Origin: Pseudomonas sp. KBW05 | GTDB taxonomy: Bacteria; Pseudomonadota; Gammaproteobacteria; Pseudomonadales; Pseudomonadaceae | Reading direction: 5' to 3' | DNA: 64,000 nt | NCBI RefSeq assembly: GCF_003852405.1 | Contig: NZ_QAJM01000003.1 | Span: forward strand, 202,033 to 266,032 | In this document: positions 50,744-61,584 of the stretch, piece by piece | Position numbering within the stretch: the stretch's first letter is position 1 | Layout: every line of letters begins with the position of its first letter | Notes under the pieces: model-generated | What the model saw: only the letters and a program-made list of their open reading frames with translations | Database searches by the model: none | What the model was told of the DNA's origin: nothing | Made by a program: the position numbers and the translations under genes

Positions 50744-52693
50744 ATGGGCTTTCTGAAAACAGCGCCTATGCGCTATTTGCTGTTGGTAACCGGTGCCTGG
50801 CTCACCGTTTTCCTGCTCACGCGTGGCGTGTTGCTCATCACTCATCTGGACGAAGTCAGTGGCAACCTGCTGCCGGTATTTGGCGTGGGTCTGCTGTACG
50901 ACCTGGGCTTCCTCGCCTATGCCGCCCTGCCGCTGGGGTTGTATCTGCTGCTGTGCCCGCCTGCGCTGTGGCGTCGCCGGGGCCATCGCTGGTTCCTGCA
51001 AGCGGTGCTGACGGTCAGCCTGTTCGCGATGCTGTTTACCTCCGTCGCCGAATGGTTATTCTGGGATGAGTTCGGCGTGCGCTTCAACTTTATCGCCGTC
51101 GATTACCTGGTGTATTCCGACGAGGTGTTGAACAACCTGCTGGAGTCCTATCCGATCGGCAAGCTGCTCAGCCTGCTGGCGATGCTGGCGATTGTGTTGA
51201 GCCTGCTCCTGCGCAAGCCCTTCAACGCGGCTATGAACGCACCACTGCCACCCCTGCGTGGGCGCCTGTTGAATGCGTTGGGCCTGTTGGTGGTCGCCGG
51301 CCTCAGTCTGCAACTGATAAGCCAGGACAGCCCACGCACCCAGGGCGGCAACGCCTACAACAACGAGCTGGCCAGCAACGGCCCGTATCAGTTCTTCGCC
51401 GCGTTCCGCAACAACGAACTGGACTACCCGCAGTTCTACAAAACCCTGCCCACCGAGGTGATCGCGAAGCAACTGCGTGCCGAGCTCAGTGAGCCCAACG
51501 CGCGCTTTATCGGCAAAGACCTGCTGGATATCCGCCGGGCCATCGACAACCCCGGCACGTTGCGCAAACCCAACATCGTGCTGGTGACCATCGAAAGCTT
51601 CAGCGCCAAGTACATGGGCAGCAATGGCGATGAGCGCAACCTCACGCCGAACCTCGATGCACTGCGCAAGCAAAGCCTGTACTTCAATAACTTCTACGCC
51701 ACCGGCACGCGCACCGACCGTGGGCTGGAGGCAATTACCCTGGCGATCCCGCCGACGCCCGGCCGCTCGATCGTCAAGCGTATTGGCCGCGAAAGCGGTT
51801 TCGCCAGCCTCGGCCAGCAACTCAGCGCCGTCGGCTACGACAGTGTGTTCGTCTATGGCGGACGTGGTTACTTCGACAACATGAACGCGTTTTTCAGCGG
51901 CAATGGTTATCGGGTCGTGGACCAGAGCAGCGTGCCAGAAGCGGAAATCTCGTTTAAAAACGCCTGGGGCATGGCCGACGAAGACCTCTATAAACAAACC
52001 CTGAAACTGGCGGATGCCGATTACGCCAAGCAGCAGCCGTTCTTGCTGCAACTGATGACCACCTCCAACCATCGCCCCTACACCTACCCGGACGGGCGCA
52101 TCGACATCAAATCCGGCAACGGCCGCGATGGGGCGGTGAAGTACACCGACCACGCCATCGGTGAGTTCCTTGCCGCGGCACGCCAGAAACCCTGGTTCGA
52201 TAACACGATCTTTGTGTTTGTGGCCGACCACACCGCTGGCAGCGCGGGCAAGGAAGACTTGCCGATCACCAACTATCAGATTCCGCTGTTCGTCTATGCG
52301 CCTAAGCTGATCGACGCCCGGGAAAGCGCGCAACTGGCCAGCCAGATCGACCTGGCGCCGACACTGCTGGGGTTGATCAACCTGAGCTACGAGTCGACGT
52401 TTTTCGGCCGCAATCTGTTGCAAGACAATCCACTGCCACCGCGCGTGGTGGTTGGCAACTATCAGCACCTGGGCTTGTTTGACGGCAAGGACCTGGCGAT
52501 TCTCAGCCCACGCCTGGGCTTGCGCCGCCACGACCAGGCACTGGGTGAAAGCCAGGAGTTGCGGGTGGGCAGTGATGATCCGTTGATTCAGCGGGCGATT
52601 ACCTACTATCAGGGCGCCAGTTATGGGTTCAAGCAGCAGTTGTTGAGCTGGAAGGGTGCCAAGGAGGCGAGTCCGCAGTTGAGCGAACGCTAA
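50744..52693 (+). CDS. LtaS-like membrane sulfatase/phosphoglycerol transferase family protein
   Basis: 649 residues. Five TM helices in the first ~200 residues, then a periplasmic alkaline-phosphatase-fold domain. Metal and nucleophile motifs: NIVLVTIESFSAKYMG (about 275-290), GTRTDRGLEA with a candidate nucleophile Thr at 322-324, and FVADHTAGSAG. The family moves phosphoglycerol or phosphoethanolamine onto envelope glycans or lipids; the acceptor is not known here. It could serve lipid A or periplasmic glucan modification. Divergent from colR. A REP-type element follows the stop. Confidence 0.85.
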   Translation: MGFLKTAPMRYLLLVTGAWLTVFLLTRGVLLITHLDEVSGNLLPVFGVGLLYDLGFLAYAALPLGLYLLLCPPALWRRRGHRWFLQAVLTVSLFAMLFTSVAEWLFWDEFGVRFNFIAVDYLVYSDEVLNNLLESYPIGKLLSLLAMLAIVLSLLLRKPFNAAMNAPLPPLRGRLLNALGLLVVAGLSLQLISQDSPRTQGGNAYNNELASNGPYQFFAAFRNNELDYPQFYKTLPTEVIAKQLRAELSEPNARFIGKDLLDIRRAIDNPGTLRKPNIVLVTIESFSAKYMGSNGDERNLTPNLDALRKQSLYFNNFYATGTRTDRGLEAITLAIPPTPGRSIVKRIGRESGFASLGQQLSAVGYDSVFVYGGRGYFDNMNAFFSGNGYRVVDQSSVPEAEISFKNAWGMADEDLYKQTLKLADADYAKQQPFLLQLMTTSNHRPYTYPDGRIDIKSGNGRDGAVKYTDHAIGEFLAAARQKPWFDNTIFVFVADHTAGSAGKEDLPITNYQIPLFVYAPKLIDARESAQLASQIDLAPTLLGLINLSYESTFFGRNLLQDNPLPPRVVVGNYQHLGLFDGKDLAILSPRLGLRRHDQALGESQELRVGSDDPLIQRAITYYQGASYGFKQQLLSWKGAKEASPQLSER

Positions 52694-52718
52694 GGCTGGC
52701 TTGTGGGGAGCTAGCTTG

Positions 52719-52820
52719 TGTGGGAGCTGGCTTGTCGGGTCGCCGCATCGCTGCGATAGCATCACTTCGGCTCTACTGATACACCGAGTTGCCTGCATCG
52801 CAGGCAAGCCAGCTCCCACA
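52719..52820. repeat. Variant REPIN-like element (I)
   Basis: TGTGGGAGCTGGCTTG arm, long loop, then GCAGGCAAGCCAGCTCCCACA: the same sequence variant as element E. A degenerate extra end unit (GTGGGGAGCTAGCTT) precedes it. Confidence 0.8.
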
Positions 52821-52877
52821 TAACCCGGTTCCCACAGTTTGATGGGTGAAGCATTCAAGAGACTGGCCTCAAGCCAT

Positions 52878-52916
52878 AAAAAAGCCCCGCCTGCATCACT
52901 GCAGGCGGGGCTTTTT
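52878..52916. terminator. Terminator after groEL (bidirectional)
   Basis: AAAAAAGCCCCGCCTGCA, short loop, then TGCAGGCGGGGCTTTTT. Strong GC stem with A and T runs. It is 22 bases past the groEL stop. Confidence 0.93.
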
Positions 52917-52937
52917 CAGTACGGGGGTAAAGCTGGC

Positions 52938-54593
<1,656 letters not shown>

Positions 54594-54631
54594 TTAAATA
54601 CTTTGTAGTAACGGGAAAATGAGCGGGGAAA

Positions 54632-54928
54632 TCAGTCTTCCAGAACGGCGAGAATCTCGTTCTCAGCCATGACCAGCAGATCTTCGCCATCAACTTTCAC
54701 AGTGTTGCTGCCGGAGTAAGGGCCGAATACAACCTTGTCACCGACTTTAACGGCCAGCGCACGCACGTCACCGTTTTCCAGAGTCTTGCCTGGGCCTGCA
54801 GCGACGATCACACCGTGGTTGGCTTTTTCAGCAGCCGAACCTGGCAGAACGATACCGCCAGCGGTTTTCTTTTCTTCTTCGCTGCGCTTGATAACGACGC
54901 GGTCGTGCAGAGGACGAAGCTTGCTCAT
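54632..54928 (-). CDS. groES: Co-chaperonin GroES
   Basis: 98 residues: [29 protein letters not shown] with the mobile loop, then [30 protein letters not shown]. Forms the heptameric lid of GroEL. AGGAGAG (rc of 54940-54946) lies upstream of the ATG. First gene of the groESL operon. Confidence 0.98.
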   Translation of the reverse strand: MSKLRPLHDRVVIKRSEEEKKTAGGIVLPGSAAEKANHGVIVAAGPGKTLENGDVRALAVKVGDKVVFGPYSGSNTVKVDGEDLLVMAENEILAVLED

Positions 54929-55070
54929 TGTCGATCTCTCCTAATTGTGTTTTTCATCGGCCGGTATCAGTACCGGCGGGTTGTATTCCGGCTGTGCCGG
55001 TCACGCCTCGCCAAGCAAGACGCGGAAGTCTGTCTGGTGTCGCCACCAGAAACCTTGCGGTGACCGTTAC

Positions 55071-55096
55071 ATAAGGGCGCATAAGCTTATTACAAG
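55071..55096 (-). promoter_or_regulatory. Sigma-32-type heat-shock promoter of groESL
   Basis: On the minus strand CTTGTAA (55096-55090), 12-base spacer, CCCTTAT (55077-55071), close to the heat-shock consensus CTTGAAA / CCCCAT. It is about 140 bases before groES. Confidence 0.6.
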
Positions 55097-55130
55097 GGGC
55101 CTCGGCGGAAATTTTTTACCTGTGCCGACG

Positions 55131-55163
55131 CCTGAAAGCAACACGGCACCCGAAGGTGCCGTG
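55131..55163 (-). terminator. Terminator after fxsA
   Basis: On the minus strand CACGGCACC-TTCG-GGTGCCGTG, a 9-bp stem closed by a UUCG tetraloop, followed by TTGCTTTC. It is 12 bases past the fxsA stop. Confidence 0.8.
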
Positions 55164-55174
55164 CCAGTGAAGCG

Positions 55175-55651
55175 TTATTTACTGTCGCAGTGTTCGAACT
55201 CGCCTTCGATCACATCACCTTCACGCCCCAGCGGTTGGCGCGGGGCCGGGCCGCCACGGGGTTGCAGGTCGTCGGCGAACGCGCGTTGGCGCAGTGCAGC
55301 CTCTTCGGCACGTTGGCGCATCTTGCCGGCGAGCAGCTTGCGGGAGAACGGCAGCAACAGCAGCAGGCCGATCACGTCACTGATGAAACCTGGCAGGATC
55401 AACAGGCCACCGGCCAAGGCCATCATCAGGCCCTCAAGCATGGTCTGGGCTGGCAGCTCGCCACGATTCAGGCTTTCACGGGCACGCAGTGCCGTGGCCA
55501 GGCCGGCGACGCGCAGCACCAATACGCCAAGCATCGAGCCGAGAATAATCAGCAGCAATGCCGGGAAAAACCCGATCGCACTGCTGACTTGAACAAAGAC
55601 GAACAGCTCCAACACTGGAAATAGCAGAAAGAGCAATAAAAAAGGGCGCAT
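55175..55651 (-). CDS. fxsA: FxsA family membrane protein
   Basis: 158 residues. Opens LLLFLLFPVLELFVFVQVSSAIGFFPALLLIILGS and continues with GGLLILPGFISDVIGLLLLLP, the two hydrophobic blocks of FxsA, then a Pro/Arg-rich cytoplasmic tail. In E. coli FxsA relieves phage exclusion by the F plasmid PifA protein; its normal role is unknown. ATG 55651 has GAGGAA eight bases upstream, so a TTG at 55666 is not the start. It lies upstream of groESL on the same strand, but a terminator and promoter intervene. Confidence 0.9.
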   Translation of the reverse strand: MRPFLLLFLLFPVLELFVFVQVSSAIGFFPALLLIILGSMLGVLVLRVAGLATALRARESLNRGELPAQTMLEGLMMALAGGLLILPGFISDVIGLLLLLPFSRKLLAGKMRQRAEEAALRQRAFADDLQPRGGPAPRQPLGREGDVIEGEFEHCDSK

Positions 55652-55717
55652 CAACTGGTTCCTCAACGCAAGAATGCCTTGCTAGTCCACCTTAGATGAC
55701 GTCGCCGTTTCGTGAAT

Positions 55718-56449
55718 TCAAGCGCTGGCTGCAGTTTTTTTCGGCCAGACCTCGGCGTGAGCCAATGAAACCAGGGCTTCGCGCACTTGTGTCGGCGTGT
55801 TGCAAGACTCTGCAAAAGGCAGCCAATGCAACGACTGGCCGACACGCAAGTGCATGCCTTCACTGTCGATGCCGGCCAACTGCGCGGGCTCGCGGGTGGG
55901 CAAGCCGGTCAACGCGACGTAGTGGGCGATGGCCTTGGTGTGATCGCTGTTCATGTGTTCGATCATGCTGCGCTCAGCCTTGCCGGCAAACGGGTTGGCC
56001 AAGGTAAGTTGATCAACCCAGTGAATCGCGCCAAACCCGCCGATGTAGCGATGGCGTACCGGCTTGAGCACCCAGAAATCAAAGTCATGGGCCTTGTGGT
56101 AGTTGGCCGAGTCGGGGAAGTAGCGGTAATAACGCTCTGCCGCCGCGTCGATCGCAGCCGGGTCTTCGATCTTCTCGGCTTCCCCCAGGTAGGTCAGGCG
56201 CCCTACCGCCTGCACGTCATCCGCCTCGCGCTCGCCGACCAGCAGCGAGCACTTGGGGTCTTTTTGCAGGTTATGGGTGTGCTGGGCGATGCGGCTGATC
56301 AGGATCAGCGGCCGGCCCTGCTCGTCAAGGCAGTAGGGCACCACTGAGCCGAAAGGAAACCCGGGCATGGCCTTGGACAGTGTGGAGAGAGCCCCACGGT
56401 ATTCCTTGAGCAATAGCTCTCGGGCGTTCTTGGCAACCTGTGCGCTCAA
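55718..56449 (-). CDS. HugZ-like pyridoxamine phosphate oxidase-fold protein (DUF2470)
   Basis: 243 residues: an FMN- or heme-binding split-barrel N-domain (ARELLLKEYRGALSTLSKAMPGFPFGSVVPYCLDEQGRPLILIS) and a C-terminal DUF2470 domain (MIEHMNSDHTKAIAHYV). This matches the HugZ/HutZ-type family, some members of which use heme. The likely start is TTG at 56449, because GAGGAG lies eight bases before it and the conserved region begins at once. An ATG at 56485 has no Shine-Dalgarno and adds 12 residues. Possibly linked to heme handling like the 34-39 kb cluster, though far from it. Confidence 0.85.
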   Translation of the reverse strand: MSAQVAKNARELLLKEYRGALSTLSKAMPGFPFGSVVPYCLDEQGRPLILISRIAQHTHNLQKDPKCSLLVGEREADDVQAVGRLTYLGEAEKIEDPAAIDAAAERYYRYFPDSANYHKAHDFDFWVLKPVRHRYIGGFGAIHWVDQLTLANPFAGKAERSMIEHMNSDHTKAIAHYVALTGLPTREPAQLAGIDSEGMHLRVGQSLHWLPFAESCNTPTQVREALVSLAHAEVWPKKTAASA

Positions 56450-56555
56450 CGTATGACTCCTCGGGGTATTCAGCCGCCCATACATATGGGAATGGATCTC
56501 AACACAAGGTAATCAATATCCGCAGAGGTTGCCAAGCAGGTTTTGTTCGACCTTG

Positions 56556-57563
56556 TTACCAGGCCACGCCAAAACCAGCGGTGTAGCGGGTCTTGCTCAA
56601 GCTGCTGTCGGAATCACCACTGATGATGTCGCGCTCGGCCTTGAGGTTGAGGGACGCCCATTCGGTGACTTTGTAGCGCAGGCCCATTTCCGCATCCAGG
56701 GAGTAGTCGATCGGCCCATCGACCGGTTTGCCCAATTCCCCTGTGGTGAAGAATTCAACGGTCTTGCCCACCAGGTAGCGGTTGTAGTTCCACTTCATGG
56801 CCAACGAGTAGAAATGGTCTTTGCCGCCCTCGGAATACTCGTAATCGGTGCGGTTGACCAGGGAACCGAGGGAGAACGCGCCCAGTTCATCATCCCAGAA
56901 CTGGTAGCCCGGGCCGGTACCGACGGTGCGCTGGCGGGACAGGTCTTCAACCTTGTCACGCTTGTAGGTCAGACGGCCCTGCCAGAACCAGTGCTCGGTG
57001 ATAAACCGGTCCAGGTCATATTCCAGCGCCCAGTTGTCGGTAGTGGTCACGTCATCCTGGAACTCGCGGTTGTACTCGCCCTGCCCGGTGTGGCGCCACA
57101 GGCCATGACGCGCGGTGGTCTTGAAGTCGATGTCGTAGTCGTTGGTGTCTTTTTCCGCACGCTTGTAGTCCAGCGCCAGATCGACATTGCCCTTCCACAC
57201 CAGGTCTTCGATCACCGGCTTGGGCTTGATGATCTGCTGGATGCTGGCCAGGTCGACGGTTTTCGGTGCCTCGCCATTGGCCAGCACCACCTTGCCGTCA
57301 TCCGCCGCTTTCAACGACTTTGCCTTCTCGCCGGTGTACGCGTCCTGCTTGACCAGCAACTCCTGGTCGCTCTCCAGGGTTTTCACCTGTTTCCAGTCAA
57401 TCGGGATGGCCCCTGCGTAGTCGGTCTGAATCAGCAGCTTGCCACCGTCGAAGACTTTGATCTTGCCGCTCAGGCGGTCACCGTTCTTCAACCAGACGGT
57501 GTCAGCCAGCAAGGGCGTGGAGGCGCTGAAAACAGCAAGGCACAGCAGGGTTCTGGACAACAT
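56556..57563 (-). CDS. DUF481 (YdiY-like) outer-membrane protein
   Basis: 335 residues. Signal peptide (LLCLAVFSASTPLLA, cut before DTVWLKNG), a small N-terminal domain (about 20-110), and a DUF481 beta-barrel-like region of alternating aromatic strands ending YTAGFGVAW with the C-terminal aromatic residue used for outer-membrane assembly. Function unknown in the family. Divergent from the alkyltransferase-like gene. Confidence 0.85.
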   Translation of the reverse strand: MLSRTLLCLAVFSASTPLLADTVWLKNGDRLSGKIKVFDGGKLLIQTDYAGAIPIDWKQVKTLESDQELLVKQDAYTGEKAKSLKAADDGKVVLANGEAPKTVDLASIQQIIKPKPVIEDLVWKGNVDLALDYKRAEKDTNDYDIDFKTTARHGLWRHTGQGEYNREFQDDVTTTDNWALEYDLDRFITEHWFWQGRLTYKRDKVEDLSRQRTVGTGPGYQFWDDELGAFSLGSLVNRTDYEYSEGGKDHFYSLAMKWNYNRYLVGKTVEFFTTGELGKPVDGPIDYSLDAEMGLRYKVTEWASLNLKAERDIISGDSDSSLSKTRYTAGFGVAW

Positions 57564-57717
57564 AAGCGGATTCGGGGCTCAGGATTGGCGAAAAGGGCGC
57601 GTTATCGTGTTAGATAGCTAGGACTGACTCAAGGATTAAAATTGAGTTCAATTCTCATCGGCATGTTTACAGACGTTTCTTACAATCAGACCGAAGATAC
57701 AAACGGATGCGCCCACA

Positions 57718-58071
57718 GTGAATCAACTCGCCGACACCCCGCAAAGCCCCGCCGAAATGCGCCGCACGGCGCTATACCTGACGCTGGCCCAGGTGCCCGA
57801 AGGCTGCGTGGTCAGTTATGGCGAGCTGGCGCACCTGGCCGGACTGGGCCGCGCGGCGCGCTGGGTCGGGCGCACGTTGAGCCAGTTGCCGCAAGACACG
57901 CGGTTGCCCTGGCACCGAGTGCTGGCTGCCGGTGGTCGGATAAGTCTGCCGGTGGGCAGTGCCTCGGGCGACGAACAACGTGCGCGTTTACGCAGCGAAG
58001 GTGTCAGTATCCTGAACAATCGCGTGGATATTCAGCGTCATGGCTGGCGCCCGGTAGAGCACAGCGGTTAG
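57718..58071 (+). CDS. Alkyltransferase-like protein (ATL), inactive MGMT relative
   Basis: 117 residues in the DNA-binding fold of O6-alkylguanine alkyltransferases: VPEGCVVSYGELAHLAGLGRAARWVGRTLSQ (recognition helix with Arg finger), then LPWHRV where the active-site PCHR Cys is replaced by Trp (P64-W65-H66-R67). Such proteins bind O6-alkylguanine and flag it for nucleotide excision repair without transferring the alkyl group. GTG start at 57718. It lies just upstream of an AmpG-like permease. Confidence 0.9.
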   Translation: MNQLADTPQSPAEMRRTALYLTLAQVPEGCVVSYGELAHLAGLGRAARWVGRTLSQLPQDTRLPWHRVLAAGGRISLPVGSASGDEQRARLRSEGVSILNNRVDIQRHGWRPVEHSG

Positions 58072-58114
58072 AGTGCGCGCTTTGTTTTCGCAATCCTGAG
58101 GCAGACTCCAGCCC

Positions 58115-59647
58115 ATGCCCCGTAAAACCTGGCGCGCCGCGCTCGCCGCCTATGCCAGCCCCTCGACATTAGTCCTGTTGTTGCTCGGCTTCGCCGCCGG
58201 CTTGCCTTACATGTTGGTGTTCTCGACGCTTTCGGTGTGGCTGCGTGAGGCCGGTGTGGCCCGCGAGACCATCGGCTATGCGAGCCTGATCGGTCTGGCG
58301 TACGCCTTCAAATGGGTCTGGTCGCCGCTGCTGGATCAGTGGCGCCTGCCAATCCTCGGCAAACTCGGACGTCGACGTTCGTGGCTGGTGCTTGCCCAGT
58401 CGCTGGTGATTCTCGGATTGATCGGCATGGGTTTCTGCGATCCGCAGAAACACCTGTCCTGGCTGATAGCTATCGCGGTGGTCGTGGCCTTCGCGTCTGC
58501 CACCCAGGATATTGCGGTGGACGCCTACCGCCTGGAAATTGCCGACGACAGCCGCCAGGCCGCCCTGGCTGCCAGCTATATGTCCGGCTACCGCATCGCC
58601 GCCCTGCTGGCCACCGCTGGTGCGCTGTTCTTTGCCGAAGGTTTCGGCTCTACCGGTTTCAACTATCAACACTCGGCGTGGCTCGGCACCTATGTGCTGT
58701 TCGGCGTACTGATGGTGCCGGCGCTGCTGACCACCCTGTTCATGCGCGAACCCAATGTGCCACTGCGCACCCAGTTGCAGGCCGGGCGCTACAGCTTTGT
58801 GCACCAGTTGGTCTCGGTGTTCGTGCTGATTGTGCTGCTGGTGTCGGTGCCGGCGATGTTCACCCAGCTGTACAACACCGATTTCGAGAGCGTGCTGTTC
58901 CACGGCATGAGCCTGTGGGACCTGTTGATGGACGACCGCGCGTTCCTGCGGGCCATCCTCTATATCACCCTCACCGCGCTGTGCCTGTCGGCCATGGGCC
59001 GCCGCGGCCTGGCGCCGGTGCTGACGCCGGTCAACGACTTCATCCTGCGTTACCGCTGGCAGGCGCTGCTGCTGCTCGGGCTGATTGCCACCTACCGCAT
59101 GTCCGACACAGTAATGGGCGTGATGGCCAACGTGTTCTACATCGACCAGGGCTTTACCAAGGACCAGATCGCCGGGGTCAGCAAGATCTTCGGCCTGATC
59201 ATGACCCTGCTCGGCGCCGGCATGGGCGGCTTGCTGATTGTGCGGTTCGGTATCTTGCCGATCCTGTTTATCGGCGGTGTGTTCTCGGCGGGCACCAACC
59301 TGCTGTTCGTGGCGCTGGCCGATATGGGCCCGGACCTGCAGATGCTGATTTTCACCATTTCCCTGGATAACTTCAGCTCGGGCATGGCGACCTCGGCGTT
59401 CGTCGCCTACTTGTCGAGCCTGACCAACCTGAAGTTCTCCGCCACCCAATACGCCCTGCTCAGCTCGATCATGCTGCTGCTGCCGCGCCTGATCGGCGGG
59501 TATTCGGGGGTGATGGTGGAGAAGTTCGGCTATCACAACTTCTTCCTGATCACCTGCCTGCTGGGGGTGCCGACGTTATTTCTGATTGCGTTGCATTGGT
59601 TCCAGGAGAACCGGCGGGCGCGGTTGAATCCACCGCAAGAAGACTGA
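58115..59647 (+). CDS. ampG: AmpG-family muropeptide MFS transporter
   Basis: 510 residues, about 12-14 TM helices. AmpG-like N-terminus LVLLLLGFAAGLPYMLVFSTLSVWLREAGV, conserved FKWVWSPLLDQW, ATQDIAVDAYRLEI and, later, DNFSSGMATSAFVAYLSSLTN. AmpG imports anhydro-muropeptides for cell-wall recycling and feeds the AmpR beta-lactamase signal. Pseudomonads carry more than one such permease, so ampG versus an ampP-like paralogue is not settled here. Confidence 0.88.
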   Translation: MPRKTWRAALAAYASPSTLVLLLLGFAAGLPYMLVFSTLSVWLREAGVARETIGYASLIGLAYAFKWVWSPLLDQWRLPILGKLGRRRSWLVLAQSLVILGLIGMGFCDPQKHLSWLIAIAVVVAFASATQDIAVDAYRLEIADDSRQAALAASYMSGYRIAALLATAGALFFAEGFGSTGFNYQHSAWLGTYVLFGVLMVPALLTTLFMREPNVPLRTQLQAGRYSFVHQLVSVFVLIVLLVSVPAMFTQLYNTDFESVLFHGMSLWDLLMDDRAFLRAILYITLTALCLSAMGRRGLAPVLTPVNDFILRYRWQALLLLGLIATYRMSDTVMGVMANVFYIDQGFTKDQIAGVSKIFGLIMTLLGAGMGGLLIVRFGILPILFIGGVFSAGTNLLFVALADMGPDLQMLIFTISLDNFSSGMATSAFVAYLSSLTNLKFSATQYALLSSIMLLLPRLIGGYSGVMVEKFGYHNFFLITCLLGVPTLFLIALHWFQENRRARLNPPQED

Positions 59648-59650
59648 CCC

Positions 59651-59756
59651 TGTGGGAGCGGGCTTGCTCGCGAAGGCGGCGTGTCAGACGACATCTTTAT
59701 CAACTGACAGACTGCATTCGCGAGCAAGCCCGCTCCCACACAAGCCTGCTCTCACA
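59651..59756. repeat. REPIN-like element (J)
   Basis: REP arms with the same loop as elements B and C (GACATCTTTATCAACTGACAG). The right end is duplicated in degenerate form. Between the AmpG-like gene and proS. Confidence 0.87.
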
Positions 59757-59848
59757 TATTCCTCTGCATTCTGATACCTGTACTCCGGCTGCCCACGCCC
59801 GTACAATCCCAAGTCATTTCAAGTCCAAGCAACCGACAACGGCCTACC

Positions 59849-61564
59849 ATGCGTACCAGTCAATATTTGCTCGCCACACAGAAAGAAACGCCTTCCGACG
59901 CGGTTGTGATCAGCCATCAGCTGATGCTGCGCGCCGGTATGATCCGCAAACTGGCCTCCGGCCTGTACACCTGGCTGCCCATGGGCTTGAAGGTGATGCG
60001 CAAGGTCGAAGCCATCGTTCGCGAAGAAATGAACGCCGCCGGCTCTCTGGAAGTGTTGATGCCGAGCACCCAACCGGCTGAACTGTGGCAGGAATCCGGG
60101 CGCTGGGAAGAGTACGGCCCTGAGTTGCTGCGCTTCAAGGATCGTCATGGCCGCGATTTCTGCGCCGGCCCGACCCACGAAGAAGTGATCACCGACCTGA
60201 TGCGCAACGAGCTGAGCAGCTACAAGCAGCTGCCGCTGAACCTGTATCAGATCCAGACCAAGTTCCGTGACGAAATCCGCCCACGCTTCGGCTTGATGCG
60301 CGGCCGCGAATTCATCATGAAGGATGCCTATTCGTTCCACGCTGACCAGGCGTCCCTGCAGGTCACCTACGACCGCATGCACACCGCCTACTGCAACGTG
60401 TTCACGCGCCTGGGCCTGAAATTCCGCCCGGTTGAAGCGGACAACGGTTCCATCGGCGGCGCCGGCTCCCACGAGTTCCACGTACTGGCCGAATCCGGCG
60501 AAGACGATATCGTGTTCAGCAACGGCTCCGACTACGCGGCGAACATCGAGAAAGCCGAAGCCGTGCCACGGGAAACGTCCCGCGCCGCACCGACCGAAGA
60601 GCTGCGCCTGGTGGACACCCCGGAGACCAAGACCATCGCGGCCCTGGTGGAAAAATTCAATCTGCCGATTGAAAAGACCATCAAGACCCTGATCGTGCGC
60701 GCCGAAGAAGAGGGCAAGCTGATCGCTCTGGTGATCCGTGGCGACCACGAACTCAACGAAATCAAGGCAGCCCAGCAACCTGGCGTGGCCAGCCCGCTGG
60801 TCATGGCCACCGATGCCGAATTGCGCGACGCCATTGGCGCTGGCGCCGGCTCCCTCGGCCCGCTGAACCTGCCGCTGCCGATCATCATCGACCGTTCGGT
60901 CGAGCTGATGAGCGACTTCGGCATCGGCGCGAACATCGACGACAAGCACTACTTCGGCGTGAACTGGGAACGTGACCTGCCGGTTCCAACCGTGGCCGAC
61001 CTGCGTAACGTCGTGGCTGGCGACCCAAGCCCGGATGGCAAGGGCACCCTGGAAATCAAGCGTGGCATCGAAGTCGGGCACATCTTCCAGCTGGGCAACA
61101 AGTACAGCCAGGCGATGAACTGCAAGGTGCTGGGCGAAAACGGCAAGCCGGTGATCCTCGAAATGGGTTGCTACGGTATTGGCGTGTCCCGCGTGGTTGC
61201 CGCTGCCATCGAGCAGAACAACGACGCAAACGGCATCATCTGGAGCGACACCCTGGCGCCGTTCCAGATCGCCCTCGTGCCCCTGCGCTACGAAACCGAG
61301 CAAGTACGCGAAGCCACCGACAAACTGTATGCCGAACTGACGGCCGCCGGTTTTGAAGTGCTGCTGGATGACCGGGACAAGAAAACCAGCCCGGGCATCA
61401 AGTTCGCCGACATGGAACTGATTGGCATCCCGCACCGGATCGTGGTCAGTGACCGCGGCCTGGCCGATGGCAATCTGGAATACAAGAGCCGGACCGAAGC
61501 CGAAGCCCAACCGTTGCCGGTGGCTGACGTGCTGTCTTTCCTTCAGGCGCGTATTCGTCGCTGA
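59849..61564 (+). CDS. proS: Prolyl-tRNA synthetase
   Basis: 571 residues, bacterial type with editing insertion. Class II motif 1 around [27 protein letters not shown], motif 2 [28 protein letters not shown], the INS editing domain (about 225-400, [23 protein letters not shown]), motif 3 [18 protein letters not shown], and the anticodon-binding domain. It charges tRNA-Pro and clears mischarged Ala. ATG 59849. The next gene starts 20 bases after the stop. Confidence 0.97.
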   Translation: MRTSQYLLATQKETPSDAVVISHQLMLRAGMIRKLASGLYTWLPMGLKVMRKVEAIVREEMNAAGSLEVLMPSTQPAELWQESGRWEEYGPELLRFKDRHGRDFCAGPTHEEVITDLMRNELSSYKQLPLNLYQIQTKFRDEIRPRFGLMRGREFIMKDAYSFHADQASLQVTYDRMHTAYCNVFTRLGLKFRPVEADNGSIGGAGSHEFHVLAESGEDDIVFSNGSDYAANIEKAEAVPRETSRAAPTEELRLVDTPETKTIAALVEKFNLPIEKTIKTLIVRAEEEGKLIALVIRGDHELNEIKAAQQPGVASPLVMATDAELRDAIGAGAGSLGPLNLPLPIIIDRSVELMSDFGIGANIDDKHYFGVNWERDLPVPTVADLRNVVAGDPSPDGKGTLEIKRGIEVGHIFQLGNKYSQAMNCKVLGENGKPVILEMGCYGIGVSRVVAAAIEQNNDANGIIWSDTLAPFQIALVPLRYETEQVREATDKLYAELTAAGFEVLLDDRDKKTSPGIKFADMELIGIPHRIVVSDRGLADGNLEYKSRTEAEAQPLPVADVLSFLQARIRR

Positions 61565-61584
61565 AAACCAGATCAAGAGAAGTC

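Noticed and set aside
51056-52858. 600-codon open frame on the minus strand opposite the LtaS-like gene
   Set aside because: Runs into the REP element at one end and shows no domain; the plus-strand gene has TM helices and catalytic motifs.
59819-61576. 585-codon open frame on the minus strand opposite proS
   Set aside because: Antisense shadow of a high-GC gene; the translation is His/Gln/Val-rich with no family features, and proS is certain.
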